Source of the DNA: Phycomyces nitens
Taxonomy: Eukaryota > Mucoromycota > Mucoromycetes > Mucorales > Phycomycetaceae
Length of the DNA stretch: 64,000 bases
Assembly: GCA_022702545.1 (NCBI GenBank)
Contig: JAHRBC010000001.1
Span: forward strand, 8,122,001-8,186,000
Direction: 5' to 3'
The notes below the pieces were generated by a model. It saw only the letters and a list, made by a program, of their open reading frames with translations, did no database searches and was not told the DNA's origin. How positions within the stretch are numbered: the stretch's first letter is position 1; every line of letters begins with the position of its first letter. Shown piece by piece: positions 1 to 12,449 of this stretch. A program made the position numbers and the translations under genes.

Positions 1-809
1 TACCAGTCAGTACGACAATCGACCAATTCCTCTTCAGACTTGTTGCTACCAACAAACAAGTGCTTTCCCTGCTTACAGCCCTTGAGTTTGAGAAATTCAT
101 CAAATTCAAGCACTTTGCGAGGGCAGCAAGACCATCCCTTGGAACCCTCATGGAAAACTGGGGCTCCAGGATGGTAGCAACACACAGCCTCAGCACCATT
201 GCCACGTGATACAGAATCCCCTTTATAGCTCACACCACAACCACGTCTCTTGCAAGTCTTTCCCTCTGGTACTGGAATACTCTCGTCATCATCTTCTTCC
301 ACTTCAACTTTCTTTACTTCCTCGACCTTTTCACTCACAGAAAGAGCAGCGGCAGGGGTCTCTTTCTTTGTCTCAGCCTTAGGAGCTCCGTAGACTTCAA
401 CACCATCCTTTGTCACTTGAGTTGCGGCAGGAGAGCTCTCCTTAGGTGCAGCTTCAGCAACCACAGGGGCTTCAGTTGAATGACTGCCAAATGTACATCC
501 TGGCATGTTCATAAAGTCATCGAAATCCGTCACACGTTTGGAACAGCAAGACCATCCTTTAAGACCTATAATTGTTTTACTTTTTTGTTAAGAATTTCAA
601 TTTTCACTGATGGTTTTCATTCTAATCAAGGGATGTGAAATCTTACCTTCATGGAAAACAGGAGTACCAGAATGGAACTGACAGCCTAAGTGATGCCTAT
701 TAGCATGACAAGGCAAAAAGGACAAGACGAATGTTTATAACTTACAGTTTTCTTTATTGTCCTCCTCCTTGAACTCCTTCCCACAACCTTTACGTGTACA
801 CTTGGGCAT
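1..809 (-). CDS. CHORDC1: CHORD-domain co-chaperone (CHORDC1/RAR1 type), 5' part
   Basis: Three exons are visible: 809-746, 685-647 and 565-1, joined by two short GT-AG introns that keep the frame. The reading continues off the left edge. The first exon opens MPKCTRKGCGKEF, the start of a CHORD zinc module. The first CHORD continues with FHSGTPVFHEG and LKGWSCCSKRV, and a second starts near residue 130 (CKRRGCGVSY, CYHPGAPVFHEG, KGWSCCPRKVLEFDEF). Between them is an acidic, Ala/Glu-rich linker of about 65 residues. Cys and His spacing is intact in both modules. In this family a CS (p23-like) domain follows and the protein works with Hsp90 and Sgt1; the CS part would lie outside the window, so that is inference. 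Family call is firm; the symbol follows the animal name. Confidence 0.9.
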
Positions 810-2309
810 GATGTTGATTCAAGTTGATGTCTAAGGAATAAATATTGTTGATTGACTAGAAAGAGAAGAGAGATTTGCACTGACACCAATGTAGAATTTG
901 CTGGCAAATTCTGTCAGTCACATACGTTTGTCCACAGAAAGAATTGGGAATATAATAATCTCCGTCTATTCACAGTACAACATGAGACCTTTTATAAACG
1001 GCACTCAAGTCTCTTAGTTTTATACTTCATTCTTCTAATACTCTATTCGGAAGCTAACTAGATGATACTCGAGTGGTTTACCAAGATTCCATGTCGATTG
1101 ATATAAACTATTGAAAGTTGTGGGAAACATAAAATCAATGTCAATTATATCATATAAACAGTAATTATAATTTATAACTTGTTATTATGTAGCTCTTAAT
1201 TAGCGTCAGGCAGTATATCTTGCTGTAGAATATTATATTCTAAATAAAAAACCCTAGACTTCAATTATAAAAACCTAGCAATGCTATCATTACTTGATGA
1301 AAATTATTCAGGAACATCACATCAATCAACTATATTAACTGAAAGTTAACAGAAACAATTATTGTTTACACCAATGTTCATCTCTATCGTTAATATTAGC
1401 AGTAATAAAGATCAGACTAAACAAAATATATTTGTCAAAGTTTTGAAGAGCACAGACCGCCTTTCAAGTACTGTAGAGGTGTGTCGAATTGTGGCTGACA
1501 ATAAGCTTTTGCAGCAATAGGATCTGAGCAGAATTATTCAAGATTCAATCTCAGGCGTTTCTTTCTCAGTATACCTTTACACTTTTAGTATTAACAATTT
1601 CTTATATATTAACATTATTGCCATCCTACCTAGAGAGCAAACTTCCAAGCGCTGCCGAGCTTTACAAAAGGTTACATATATATATAATATCATAATTATA
1701 TTTGCAATTAGGAAAATAACAGATGCAGAAATTTGCAGAAAAGATAATATATAACCTTCATGAATATTTTTTATTGTTAGAAATAAAAGGAAACTAGATA
1801 TATACTTTACAAGAAAGAAAAAATATATAAATCATCCAAATTCGTTAAAGACAACGCACTTGGTGTTAATATTACCACGGAATATATATAGATATATTAT
1901 ATAGAAAACAATATGAATATAAATAATTCATATCGCGTTTATACCTGTAATTACATGATTGAAAATAAAACACATTGTCAAATTTTATCACTTAAAACAA
2001 AAAAATAATTAATTCCGGATCCCACATTCCATTTTACATATTATTTTCCAAAACAAAAACTTCAAAACAAACAATTGAACTTGGAACAAAAATGTCTATA
2101 ATCTGATAATATACACATATTTAAAAAAACTAAATTAACAAAACCAGATTCAACATCAAGAGAATGTAATTGCGACCAGGTAGGATATCAGTAAGCATAC
2201 AAAAAAATTAACAATACGAAATACAACCACGAGTGTAACATCAAAAATACAATAGAACCTGTTGAAACACAAGTGATGGTGTTAAATTCAACGATACAAA
2301 TAAGCCCGT
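810..2309. other. AT-rich intergenic region, no gene seen
   Basis: Upstream of the CHORD gene. It is very AT-rich, with TA runs near 1676-1690 and 1879-1905 and stop codons dense in all frames. The short ORF at 852-1061 has no recognisable domain or splice support. Confidence 0.6.
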
Positions 2310-3060
2310 CCTGACCAACTGGGAATTGACCACCAGCACAACCCGCTGAACAGTCGTTCATCAGAGCAATGGACGAACTGATGGAGACTGTTCAGGACCG
2401 TGAGACCTTTGGAACCTTGAACACCAGGCGGAAATATGTCTCTACCTAGCTTGACTTGCTTCCTCAGATCGAAACGGCTGGCAACCATGGACACCGAATA
2501 GCGTAGTAGACGACACCGATGGCTGCGATGTTTGGTTGAGAGAAGTATCAACCAAACTATATAACCCACCCTGACCCGCTGGGAATTGACCACCAGCACA
2601 ACCCGCTGAAAAGTCGTTCATCAGAGCGATGGATGAACTGATGGAGACTGTTCAGGACCGCGACGACCCTTGGAGACTTGAACACCAGGCGGAAATATGG
2701 CTCCACCTAGCTTGACTTGCTTCCTCAGATCGATACGGCTGGCAACCATGGACACCGAATAGCTTAGTAGACGACACCGATGGCTGCGATATTTGGTTGA
2801 GAGAGTATCAACCAAACTGTATGACCCACCCTGACCCGCTGGGAATTTACCACCAGCATAACCCGCTGAACAGTCGTTCATCAGAGCGATAGATGAACTG
2901 ATGGAGACTGTTCAGGGCCGCGACGACCTTTGGAGACTTGAAAACTAGGCGGAAATATGGCTCCACCTAGCTTGAATTGCTTCCTCAGATCGAAACGGCT
3001 GGCAACCATGGACACTGAATATCTTAGTAGACAATACCAGATGGCTGCGATGTCTGTTTG
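2310..3060. repeat. Tandem array of a 260-bp unit, three copies
   Basis: Copies start at 2310, 2570 and 2830, each with the block CTGACC(A/C)(A/G)CTGGGAATT. A second landmark, GAACTGATGGAGACTGTTC, recurs at 2375, 2635 and 2895, so the period is exactly 260 bp. The third copy stays similar until about 3060 and then diverges. GC content is clearly higher than in the flanks. 260 is not a multiple of three, so short ORFs on the minus strand (2288-2599, 2621-2881) change frame between units and are probably not genes. Origin unknown; a decayed retroelement piece or a satellite seed are both possible. Confidence 0.85.
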
Positions 3061-4479
3061 AGTACATCCATAGGAACCAACGCGTAAGACCTTGCACTAA
3101 AGTGTAGAAAAGTTCATTAAACGTTCAAAAAAAATGAGTGTATAATATAACTTACGTGATGATACGTGTTTATTGTCTGAATATGGCTGAAGAACACAAA
3201 AATGTTGGGAATACAATGAGGGATGATCATAGATAGATGGAATATACAAGTATAGTAAGGTGAGATAGGTCTATTGACACGGAAATATAATAGGTCAAAA
3301 ACACCATCAAAAACATCCATCCATCACCAAAAATGCGCGAACATTCATTTTGAAGGTATGGGAAACAGAAATATGAAAGAATGTAGAAGAAAATACTTAC
3401 CTTGAAATACCTGGGAAGAAGTGATGAGTAAATGAAAAGAGAAGGAAAGAAACAGAAACAAGAACAGGCGCGCTGGTGCCCTTTCTTTATAGATTTTTCT
3501 TTGGTATGTGAGATCATCACAATTTTTGGTGATGACGAAGCACAGTGTCGAAATATTTTTTCTTACCCATAATAGGTTTATTGCAGAAATTATTGATTTT
3601 AAAAGGAAAGAATGAAAGAAGTAAAGAAGTAAACAACAAGTTGAAGGTTGGTCTTTATCGGTGTAGCAATATCTTTAAAGACAGTATGTTTTGTTGTAAC
3701 GGCGATTGGTTTCTTCATGACTTTTAGGTAATCTAAGCAGGTCTGTGCACTTGTTCAAAATGATTGATTTTTGTACAAGCAGGAACACAAATTAGCCAAA
3801 TGGGTATTAAAAATACACGCTAGTTTCAGTATACTTGATAAGGTCCTTATTATTTTTTATTGTGTCTTATATATCTATGCATCGTATTTGCTATAATAAC
3901 TTGTTGAGACAGCACCAAGAAGAACGTTTATGAAACTTTCATCGATGTAAGAGTCAATGGTGACACCAGATCGAAATGAATTCTTTTCTCTTTTTTTCAT
4001 TCATTGTTTTACATTTTTAGATGACTACTCAATTTCTCTGGAAATATTCCATTAAGGATAGATCTAGCGAGTAATAAATAGTGTGCTTTTTGTTTACGAC
4101 AAAAATGCGATACCATTACTCAAGAAAATATTTTGGCTTTGGAAGATTATTAGTAATATAGCTCAAATGTCCATCGGTCTGAAAAGTATACATACATCGT
4201 CAATCAAACTAATAATTCTGTCAATAATAATAAAAAACTGATTGAGACTAGAACGATCAATCAATGTATACTTGGACAAGTAAGGCCATAGACTTATACG
4301 GGGGCTAGAGTAAGATATCTGTAATTCAATCTCGTTTCTTTGTACTCTTTTGAAATATGCTTTACTCAGTCTCTTGGATTCTATTATTAATTTAACATGA
4401 CTAAAGCACAAAGTGCTCAGCCTTACAAGAACCTTTGAAAGTTTTCACATTTAAGAAATGGGGTCATAATTGCATTCAA
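3061..4479. other. Intergenic region, no supported gene
   Basis: Several hydrophobic short ORFs (for example 3227-3520 on the minus strand and 3545-3727 on the plus strand) reflect T-rich sequence. I saw no domain, no coherent splice structure and no RNA gene. Confidence 0.5.
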
Positions 4480-5707
4480 CATGAGTGGAGGGAATGTTTT
4501 AGACATTGACAGATACAGAAACACACTACGTTCAACAACCTCTTGTATTCTCAAAGAAAAATATACCCGTAGACTGGATCTCTCACTGACAATAGAATGT
4601 TAGGTACAAAGGTACTGAAACCTGAAAGTCATTTTTAAAAAAAATTGAAGAGAAATCGCTGTCAAACTTTGGCTGACTTGGGACTTTCGATGAACAAAAA
4701 GATAGGGAAACATGTTTGTACAAAGGTTATTAGTAAGACTTTGCCCAAAGTAAATGTGCACTCAAGTGCAACTTTTTCGAGCCTTTTACTGTCTAAGGAG
4801 CACATTTTCGAGCGCTATACCCTTTGCAACACTGTGAAAAAGTAGGAGTTGTGGTGATCCAGCCTTATTAATGTATATTTTACATAATCCATAAGCTATA
4901 AGTACAGATTAGCTGAGAGCTAATAAGGTACGATAGACGAGGTATGGCAATGCATCAGAATAATAGCAACATAGACATTGAGCTCAGAAGCTTATTCAAT
5001 CTAATATCTTAATATTGGTGAAAGACCACACATATCAGAAAGTCCAAGATCTTGTATAACAGCATATTGAAAGAGTATATAAAGAGCGGCAAATTTTGTA
5101 TCTTAAAAAAGACAAGCCTATATAGTCTCAAAGTACTCACTGTCTATTTTCCATTTCATTATTTTTACTGTTTTAATACCCTAAAGCACAACAGGTAATC
5201 TGAGGATATGAGTTCAAGTTCACTCTCTTTAAGAATGCCCACAGCTATATTTGGTGGGAGCCTAGCGAAAAGTACCATCCTGATGGTCTTGCTCCAAAAT
5301 TACAAGGAAATAGAGATTCTAATATGGTAATGATGTGTATCTTGTCAAGAAGAGTTGGTCTACTTGTTATACCGAATGACAGCATGAATACCAAAGAGTA
5401 TGTACAATATTTGAAAGAGTGTATTCTGTTATTTTATAGGAATAATTTTAATGGACGAAAGAGCGAATATCTTTATCAAAGATCCAATACAATATCTCAA
5501 AAGGAAGCAATATCAGAAATGTATAAAAAGGAATTTTGCTTAAAAGTCTTGGAGTGTTCACCAAATAGTCCAGACATGAGTCCGATAGAAAATATTTGGT
5601 GTCTTTTCCATGATCTTTTGATAATGAGGTTTTACAAGCTCATCAGTCTGAAAGAGGTTAATGAAACTGCAAGAAACCCGGAAAGTGACAACATTAGATG
5701 TTTATGA
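4480..5707 (+). pseudogene. Tc1/mariner-like transposase relic A
   Basis: Two parts of one degraded transposase are visible. At 4645-4845 the reading resembles the Tc1 DNA-binding region (RNRCQTLADLGLSMN, VCTKVISKTLPKV, LLLSKEH). From about 5190 to 5707 it resembles the catalytic region: FTLFKNAHSYIWWEP at 5212-5256, then SPNSPDMSPIENIW at 5558-5599, the usual DDE C-terminal signature. About 350 bp of unrelated sequence (4850-5200) separates the parts, and an in-frame stop precedes the catalytic block. No terminal inverted repeats were found by eye, so element limits are uncertain. Clearly non-functional. Confidence 0.75.
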
Positions 5708-6589
5708 CAGGTACTGTCTTTACATGAATGATTGATTGGGTGCTTATAAGGAAAATAAATTTATAGATTATTTATTAAATATAACTTACTTATTTTATCA
5801 CTGTGAATTTGATGTCTTGATAGCTTCTATGGTTCTTAAGAAGCTATATGAAATATATGCCTTTTACTAGACGATTAAAAATACAAGACTTTCCATTTTT
5901 TGTTGGATATTAAAATCCTAAATAAATGTTTTGGACCTGATTCTATCTTCATCTCGAGGTGTAAATAGTCCAATTGCCTTTTATATATACTTCTTTACAA
6001 ATTCCGACACATCTAGAGACTCTAATATCTCCACAAGTATGCCTTTTTTACCGGCCAGACAAGCACTGGCTGACTCGTATTAACATTATTTACAACTTTA
6101 CTTAGAAGTAAAAAATTGAAATTTTCCAGACTGGTCTGAGGTCCTTCAGGATTCATAAGAGGGTATCAAAAATCGACTTTTGGTGCAAATAGTGAAAAAT
6201 TAGTGCTGGATGGTTTTTACAGATGAAAAGATGGGACAGATTGATGAATATTTGACCAAAAGTTATAAAATAAATTTAGAATGGTGGATCTTGTTATGCC
6301 TCACAAAGTTTGTTAAACCTTTGATGTAGCTTTATTTAATGTAAAGAGAGCTGGATCAATTGTTTGATAGGTAAAATGTAACCTGCATGAAAGCAAAGAT
6401 GGAAGGGTGGAATCCTACAGTCACATAGGTTGGCTAATGGCAAAAATTTGACTTCCGCGAAATAAAAATATACTTCTCTATGCTATTATCCCTGTTTTCT
6501 CGCTTTCTACTATAATTACATAGTATCAGAACTTATTGGGATAAAGAGTAAAGCATGATGTTCATAAAATATAGTATCAAAGATTTTTT
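5708..6589. other. Intergenic region between two transposon relics
   Basis: AT-rich, no ORF of interest. It may include eroded ends of the flanking Tc1-like elements, but no inverted repeat pair was recognised. Confidence 0.4.
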
Positions 6590-7614
6590 TTAATATTTTG
6601 TGTGCAGTCCTTTGTTCTTTCAAAGTGCATGTAGTCGATTGGGCATAGAATTACAGTGAGCTGCACACACTTCAACTGGTATTTTATACCATTCTTCTTT
6701 CAAAACTTGCTTCAATTCTTTTAGGTTATTGGGCTTTGGTATTCTGGCCCTTACCATTCTCAATCGGGCTGAGATCTGGACTGTACGTAGGCCACTTCAT
6801 CACCTCCAGATCTGCAATCTTTTGGTACTCTTTTACCATTTTGCTTCGATGACATGGAGCATTGTCTTGCTTAAAGATAAAAGAGTTGTTGGGCTCATAT
6901 TAAAAATTGTTTTTGAATGGAATTAAGGTGTTTTAGAGTATATTCTTATATCCCCATTGCTCCAGATTACCACTTATGATTTCTATTGTCCCAACACCAC
7001 CAGACCATCACGTATAATCCACCACCTTGGATTCTGGGACGCACACAATACATGCTGTACTTTCCTGACTGAAGGCACCAGACTCGTACATTTTTGGACA
7101 TTGGGAACAGCATGAACGTCAATTCATTGCTCCAAATCACTCGATCTCAGCGTTGATTAACCTCTTTGGAATGCTGGGCAAAGGCAAGGTGGTTTCTGTG
7201 ATGATACTCCGTGAGCCACAGCTTGTATACAGATATCCAAAACTTCATATGAAGAGTCTTTATGGCATCACGCATTGTATCCTTGTAAACGTATCTTCCC
7301 AGATTCACACCCATTATGCTGATCAGCATATCCAAACTGGCCACTCGATTTTTTTATTTCTCTGCGCAAAACACGCAAATCTCGTTCACCAAATATCCTT
7401 GAGGGTTCCTTGTGCCTGTGTATAACTGTTGTTCCAGTCTCTCCGTATCTTTGCATTGCATTGTATTGTATACAGTACGGCGTGCTACATTATATCGTTC
7501 ACAGATGGTTGACACTTTTTCTCCTGCCTCAAAAGCACCAACAATCATTCCTCTGACTTCAATTGGAACCTCCTTTCGCTTGGAAATATTGTCAGAAATG
7601 TTTAATAAAGACAT
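6590..7614 (-). pseudogene. Tc1/mariner-like transposase relic B
   Basis: The minus strand carries a transposase broken by frameshifts and stops. The N-terminal helix-turn-helix part is at 7614-7354 (KRKEVPIEVRGMIVGAFEAG, then ERYNVARRTVYNTMQ). It continues in another frame at 7456-7268 (RYGETGTTVIHRHKEP) and another at 7344-7147 (LAFAQHSKEVNQR). The catalytic C-terminal part is recognisable between about 7140 and 6590, in several frames. At least three frame changes and several stops make it dead. It belongs to the same broad superfamily as relic A but lies on the opposite strand. Flanking inverted repeats were not identified. Confidence 0.75.
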
Positions 7615-7639
7615 GGATAAGATCGAATAAAAAATAAAG

Positions 7640-10594
7640 GTTGTAGAAAAGAAGACAACCAGAGGTTTAGGTATTCTTTTTTTTTAAAAAAAACCCCGGG
7701 ATTTCAAAGTTGTGCCATCCCGAAATCGACCCCTCTTTATATTTCAGTATAGATGTTTTAGCTTGGTATAGTTTTTGGACAAAATACTGTAAACTGGTAC
7801 GTTTTAATACTTTTTTTTAATTGTTTAGCTTGTTCTCTATCTCAGGTAACGAGTGTGCTATGTTTATTATTGGCTTACATTCAAAACAGTATCATCTTTA
7901 AATATTTCCCTCTACACTATTTATTTGCTAGTGTTAACTTTAGCAAATTTTATCCTTGAATACATCAACCGCAACCCCAAAAAATATGCTATCAATCATT
8001 TCAACTTTGTACCATTACCCCTGATAGAACCTTATAGACATTGTTGCAATGTCAAACTTAATATACTTTTTTACATTTAACATCATACATCCTTATATGC
8101 ACGGACCAACCTTCTCCTTCTCGCCATAATACGCTACATAGTTCTTCTTAATCATATCCATCCCGTTACAGTATACATATAAACCAGGAGTTTTTCTTTT
8201 ATATGATATACCCCTTTATCATGACGAATTGATAAAGTTGACAAACTTCATGACTCTTTAAGTAGTTTTTTTTTTGATTAAATGGATACCATTACATACC
8301 TTTAAGATATTATTTTAAATGCTCCAAAAAAATTATATATCTAATATAAAAAATAACAATTGTTGCCAAAAGACTGTTGGACATTATTTTAGCTATGATT
8401 TACCCATTTTTTTTGTAATAACAATCCTTCTAGATTAACCAATGTTAAAGGAAACCATCCTAGATTACAGTTTGCCAAAACCGCCAATTTAGCACATAAT
8501 ATTGGCGTCTGTTGGGAAGAATAAACTATGCAGTTTAATACTTGCGTTTATATAATGAGCAATTATCAATACATAGTATGTTTCAATTTATTACCTTTTT
8601 GTTTGTTCAAGCATGTCAATTTCACTGGACCCTATATACTGCTAACACCATTGACTCTGAAGCTATTGAAACACTTGTACACAGTTTCTCTTTCAACTAC
8701 TCTCTATTACGCCAAATATCACATATCATATACTTTACTATCAAAAACTCTAACCTTGTCGAATGTATTTTCGGTTCAGTCGGGAAAATAAGTTTATTCT
8801 AATCTTTTTATATAAAAGTTGGCTACATCAGCTCACCAACTCCTCTGTATATTTAGTTGTAACCTTTTTGCTGTTGTTGTTGTTGTTGGCCACAGAGCTG
8901 GTCCTGCTTAATAAAGCTGAAAATATTCATATCCCAAAAAAAAATCAAGGCTTAATTCTGTTTACTGTTTGCTGTTCCATATATACCACAAGTAGATCTA
9001 ACAACAACTTTTCAACCAGTTTCTGATCACTCTTTACTAATGATCACCATAAGTTTCTGTCTTGGGAGCAGCTGGACACCAGCTACATATACAGTTTGCA
9101 GTATTAAAATAATAACCAGCTATTACACAACATCGTATTAGTCGCAAGGAAAATATAGAAATAGTATACAATGCTAAACATCAATTTTGCAATGTTTATC
9201 AGTTTACTCACTTTACTTGGGACAAAAGATTCTCATCAAGCTTATGAAGAGAATCTCATGGGTCTAAATCAATCCTCTTGTCATTCCATTCTTATATGGC
9301 CGAGAGTAACCTGCTCACTCACCTTGCCATCAACCATCTCCAACTACATGGCACCTCAGAGTGTATACACTTACAGATCAATAAAAGTAAATGATTATAA
9401 TTTTTTTTTAATTTTATTATTTTTATTATTATTATAATCCACACCAGCCTTAAAATATTGTATTTTTCTCTCTCACAAAGCTGCAAAAGACGACAAGATT
9501 AAAAGCCTTTTTTTTATTTTATTTTATATCCAGTCCACACTTTGGAATATAAATCGGTATTATTAGGGGTTCTTTATTTATTTTGTTTTATTTCTCTGCC
9601 ATTGAGAATCATAAATAGTTGGCTACAAGTTTCTCAAAAAAATAATAATTAAAGATTATTAACCCTAGATTTTATAGTTTTTAAGGGTGATTAGGAATAT
9701 GAATGTAAAGCACAGTTTATTTAGATTGCCTAATTTCTTAAAGTATGAATAAGTACCTTGATAGTCAAGGAAAACATTAAGAACCAACCCTTTATTATTA
9801 TTATTATTATTATTATTTAAAAAAATGAGGGGGGATTCAATAATAATTATCAATGTATTGATGTAATAAATAACGGGACCCCTTGGACAAATGAAAATAA
9901 TTATTTTACATGAAGCAAATAAACATTGACTGCTATTTTGTTGGTGTCTCTGCCTGTATTTTACTTTTGGTGGTCTCTAAATGACCTTGTCCCGTACCAA
10001 ATACACTACTTTTAATGCATCTTATACACATCTTTACGAAAATATATATGAATTCAATATACTCAGTTTTACAAGGCGCCTGTATATTCACCGCCGACAT
10101 ACTTTATATATATAATGATTCATCACAGTGAATACCAGCGCTTGGTCTTCATCTTTGCAATCTCACATTACTAACCTAATCTCTTCATCTGTATGATTAA
10201 TCACCTCATTAATACCAAGATGCCTAAATTTTATTTACTAGACGTGGACTATTTATAATACACAATAGTAGAAACTTTTTTTAAAAAAAAGAGAGATTAA
10301 AATTATATATAGCATGTTTTCTAACAAGATAATTATAGAAATATGATTTAACCATGAAACCAAAACATACTTTTTGCTTAACAATCAAGCTAAAACCTTT
10401 ATGCAAAGGTTTATAAAGATGCATATGTGCATCTATATACTGGTATATGTATTTTGGACCCTAAAAGATACCTTTGAATAATAGACATATTTACTCGTAT
10501 AATTGAATTTGATTTTTTTTTGCATGACAGTTTAGGAATCCCTTTTGCAGGTATTGTATTGTATTGTATTGTATCTCACAAGTTTTCTATCTTG

Positions 10595-10627
<33 letters not shown>

Positions 10628-12449
10628 TGTATATATGCACCAGCTAATAATGTCTTATACTTTTTGCTGTCGTGGTACCTTTTTTCTTTCTTTCATTATG
10701 TGAAACCCTCCCTCTTTGCATTAAAGACGCTGTTTGTTATACATCACAAAGAAACCCCCCGATACTTTGAATGCCATCTCATATCAAACTCTTCTCAGGA
10801 CTCCTTGTCTGCAGCATCTAACCATATTTTCACACATACCTCTATATAGCTCTACTAGCCAATTAAGGTTAAAGACGACATATAAAATCAAAAAAAGTAG
10901 AGTATATGATACTACTGATGTTGGGCATGGTATCCTTGGCTAGTTTATCGATTATGAGCAATGTATAATATAAAGATAAATAGTCTTCAAGACCAAGGCA
11001 TGATTAGCAGTATATGACTGTCAAGAGGTATTTTTATTTGGAAAACAACTTCTTTTTATTTAGCAGATACAATCAACCATCTATTAAAATCTGTTGTATT
11101 TACATGATCAACCAACTTTATCAAATGTCAATGCCTATCATTCACTTTATCCCGACTGTTTGTTTGTGAACAGTGGCAAGTATTACAAACCAGATTATTA
11201 TTATTATTTTTTGACATTTAAATATCTTGAATGCGATATAGAAAGAGTTTCATATAGAAAATAGGTTTAATTAGTACTTTTTATACGACCATATAAACAC
11301 ATGTAATTACTGAGTAACCGTTGTACAATGAGTGATAGTCAAGAGACAGACGCTTAGCATAAGAAGTATGGGATTGAATTTGTTGATTTTAAGACTGTAT
11401 GGAATCAATAAGATTCTGTCGTCTTTCTATTCTTGGGCATCAGGAAGCATATAAGACATACATGGCTAGGCCTTTAAATGAAACCCAAGAAAGGATTATT
11501 AAAGACGGGCTATTTATTGTTCACACGCTCAGCAACCTCTGCCTGATTGTTATTATTTGGCTGTCATGAAAGAGCTGCATTACATGGCATCATCTGTAGA
11601 TGGCCATTAAAGGAAGATGGTGGGGTTGGAAGAAGTATGCTGATAAATGGAAAAATAGATTTGTGAATTGTGAATTGTGATCATTGATTTATCTGGACAT
11701 CATTGGGTCCAACCTTGTTCCTGTGGCTCTTGGACCAGACGGACCCAGATAGCCACAATTCCTCCACCATAATTGATTGGAATTGAGTGATAATTCACAT
11801 GATTGATTCATTAAAAAGAAATAAAAAGATAAGGGCTACCCACTATTTCAAAGAAGCCATTCTTGTTTGGAATTGGTGGTTGGGCTGTACGGACTAGTTG
11901 ATAGTGTTATTTAAAGATGCCGAATTGCCAGCTATCAATTGGTATATTATAGGATCATCATCACAATTATAATCATAATTATAATCATCATTACTACTAC
12001 TACTACAACAGGCTCCTAATGACAAGGACAATAGGCAGCCATATTTTGGATATCTACCTCGTGCTAAAATTGCACAAATAAAACCAGCCTTTGAATTCTG
12101 TATTTCGGTTTCCAGACTGACAATAGTCAATTATAAATAAAGGGGGGGATCTGTTAATCTCATGAGTGAATGAATATAAAAGAAGGCCAAGAATATAAGA
12201 TGGTCGAAAGACAGGAGAAGGGCATGAAAAAACAAAAAGAAAAAAGAAAAAAAGGGGGTTTGCCAAATCAAGTGTTTTTTCCAAAGTGTTTTTTATAACC
12301 ATATATGCCTTGTGCATCTGGTTGCAATTCATTAGCAGAAAAAAAGAAAAGATAACATTATCATTTGGGATAAAAATAATATTTTTTTAACAAAAAGTAT
12401 AAAAAGGCCTCCAAACTCTTGGATTTCTACCCTTTAACCCCTTTATCTA
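7640..12449. other. Long gene-poor AT-rich region
   Basis: About 4.8 kb with no supported gene. It holds T-rich ORFs without domains (8528-9026, 9171-9437), simple repeats (TTATTA near 9793-9818, TATTG units at about 10553-10574, a TA run at about 10597-10621) and poly-A/T tracts. A somewhat more complex stretch at 11340-11760 has no intact ORF and was not identified. Confidence 0.5.
10550..10622. repeat. Simple repeats: TATTG pentamers then TA dinucleotides
   Basis: About four TATTG units are followed some 20 bp later by about twelve TA units. Typical intergenic microsatellite. Confidence 0.85.

Noticed and set aside
2288..2881. Minus-strand ORFs with similar proteins (RSHRCRLL, VKLGRDIFPPG)
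   Set aside because: The similarity follows from the 260-bp tandem DNA repeat; the unit length is not divisible by three and other copies are interrupted.
3117..3520. Hydrophobic minus-strand ORFs that look like membrane proteins
   Set aside because: Phe/Tyr/Ile-rich reading of AT-rich DNA, no conserved pattern, no splice signals in context.
7240..7420. Possible intact helix-turn-helix gene on the minus strand
   Set aside because: It is the N-terminal part of a Tc1-like transposase that continues downstream in other frames with stops.
8528..9437. Overlapping plus-strand ORFs of about 60-90 codons
   Set aside because: Low complexity, overlapping frames, no domain; typical of T-rich intergenic DNA here.
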